Assembly (NCBI GenBank): GCA_016098155.1
Contig: JAAAJB010000449.1
Span: forward strand, 1 to 29,449
DNA: 29,449 nt
Direction: 5' to 3'
Source of the DNA: Actinomortierella ambigua
Lineage: Eukaryota > Mortierellomycota > Mortierellomycetes > Mortierellales > Mortierellaceae
The position numbers and the translations under genes were made by a program. The notes beneath the pieces are model-generated. The model saw nothing but the letters and a program-made list of their open reading frames with translations. It was not told the origin of the DNA and ran no database searches. This document shows, in pieces, positions 28,694 through 29,449 of the stretch (the stretch's first letter is position 1; each line of letters starts with the position of its first letter).

Positions 28694-29164
28694 ATGAAGC
28701 ACGTTGCACTGTTGTTGTCCGCCCTTGCGGCGTGTGCTGCTTGGAGTATTCCCTCACGTCGGGTCCAGCTCCTGAGTGCAGCCAGAAATACTTGCATTGG
28801 TGCGTCACGGCCTACTCCTGGCGCACCGATCATGACTGCGCCATGTGGAAGCTCATCGTCTGTTTTCACGCTACCCCAGGGTACTGGACCAAATAGGCAA
28901 ATCCAACTGCTTAATTCTAGACTTTGTGTGAGCGCAAGAGGCCAGGGTCCATCACCCTTGGTTGTAGCGCCATGCAGCCCTGCCGACCCACTCCAGAGAT
29001 GGAACATTCCTGATCCGTATGGTCCAATTTTGGGACCAAATGGCCTTTGCATCAATATGCCACGATCAGATCTTCAAGTTGTTGAGACTTTGCCCTGCGA
29101 CAAAAGTCCCTCTCAGGCCTGGTTAGTCAGACGTGCCCTGAGATACCAAGAGACCTGCTTTTAG
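28694..29164 (+). CDS. Secreted beta-trefoil (ricin-B-type) lectin-like protein, copy B
   Basis: A single exon of 156 residues that aligns without gaps to copy A, with about two thirds identity. The signal peptide (MKHVALLLSALAACAAWS) differs at one position. All Cys positions, the QRW motif and a second QxW (SQAW) are kept, while many surface-type positions differ, especially residues 19-49 and 107-148. The three-lobe trefoil layout is as in copy A. The retained scaffold with variable surroundings suggests altered ligand specificity. Upstream ATGs are also present in its leader (28563, 28584). Confidence 0.8.
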   Translation: MKHVALLLSALAACAAWSIPSRRVQLLSAARNTCIGASRPTPGAPIMTAPCGSSSSVFTLPQGTGPNRQIQLLNSRLCVSARGQGPSPLVVAPCSPADPLQRWNIPDPYGPILGPNGLCINMPRSDLQVVETLPCDKSPSQAWLVRRALRYQETCF

Positions 29165-29449
29165 ATTTGAACGTTCTTCTACTGTGGTGTAATAGATCGG
29201 TCCATTTGACCCCACCTATTTCACTCTGCTTAGTTTTTCCTCCATGTCTCTCTATGCTTGGAGTACCCAGGCTGGGCACCCATGTTCGTCCCTACCCCAG
29301 GACCCTCGTCTCCTATTTGTGTCCTTTTGTCTTTCTCTCCTCGCATTTGAAAGGCTTTTGAGTCCCTTTTGGTCGATTTTTTACTGATTTTTATTAGTGG
29401 TGCAAATTCGATATTCTCAATGTTCACTGTATATTCTCCAAAACTACTT
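29165..29449. other. 3' flank of lectin copy B to window end
   Basis: 285 bp with no supported gene. It is the presumed 3' untranslated region and downstream sequence of the second lectin-like gene. Confidence 0.5.

Larger units (their letters stand above)
27845..29175 (+). repeat. Tandem duplication unit, copy B
   Basis: The second unit of the duplication described at 26060-27620. The leader segment 28541-28666 is about 94% identical by my hand alignment to 26987-27111 (six mismatches and one indel), and the coding part about 84%. Confidence 0.75.

Noticed and set aside
1..29449. tRNA, rRNA, CRISPR arrays, integrases or transposase genes
   Set aside because: I looked for T-loop-like GGTTCGA motifs with pairing arms, regularly spaced repeats and catalytic motifs of mobile elements, and found none that hold up. 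A tRNAscan/RepeatMasker run would be the proper test.

Overview
This is a nuclear fungal contig. It carries spliced genes with short GT-AG introns (53 to about 560 nt), CT-rich leaders, trinucleotide-driven Gln/Ala/Gly runs, and typical fungal families (FIS1, a CBP4-type bc1 assembly factor, Mediator subunit 7, a NIPA-type transporter, a Kre9/Knh1-like GPI protein). Gene style and the mixture of secreted families suggest an early-diverging filamentous fungus of the Mucoromycota/Mortierellomycota kind. That placement is inference; no marker gene here proves it. I found no tRNA, rRNA, CRISPR array or intact transposon.

Layout, left to right. (1) 537-2684 (-): a six-exon secreted multicopper-oxidase-like protein. 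All splice sites and frames are intact, but five of the eleven copper ligands are replaced. Two related direct-repeat segments (about 54-150 and 3316-3420) flank it. (2) 2685-5083: mostly empty, with one weak candidate for a small Cys/Tyr/Gly-rich gene (4350-4716). (3) 5084-6541: two mitochondrial outer/inner membrane genes head to head, CBP4-like (-) and FIS1 (+), sharing a 291-bp promoter. (4) 7168-8499 (-): a GPI-anchored cell-surface protein with a Pro-Ala-Gly-Lys repeat stalk and a Kre9/Knh1-like domain. (5) 8500-11858: a 3.4-kb intergenic block with a recurring GTACAGTAC element, upstream of a low-complexity Ser/Gln-rich protein (11859-12500, +). (6) 12851-14880 (-): MED7 in five exons, divergent from an intronless 1078-residue protein with about eight Myb/SANT repeats (15145-18381, +) whose first 81 residues look like a mitochondrial presequence. 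(7) 18626-21058 (-): a NIPA-like membrane transporter in three exons; 22034-22537 (-): a four-helix membrane protein. (8) 24367-25245 (+): a secreted protein with an aerolysin-like amphipathic beta pattern. (9) 26060-29175 (+): a tandem duplication carrying two secreted beta-trefoil (ricin-B-type) lectin-like genes.

The housekeeping centre (5.0-22.5 kb) is flanked on both sides by secreted, faster-evolving genes. The most noteworthy signals are the lectin pair, in which the 5' leader is better conserved than the coding sequence and nonsynonymous changes greatly outnumber synonymous ones; the intact but ligand-depleted multicopper oxidase; and the multi-Myb protein with a mitochondrial-type N-terminus. 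All gene models were made by eye from splice consensus and family motifs, without transcript or database evidence.
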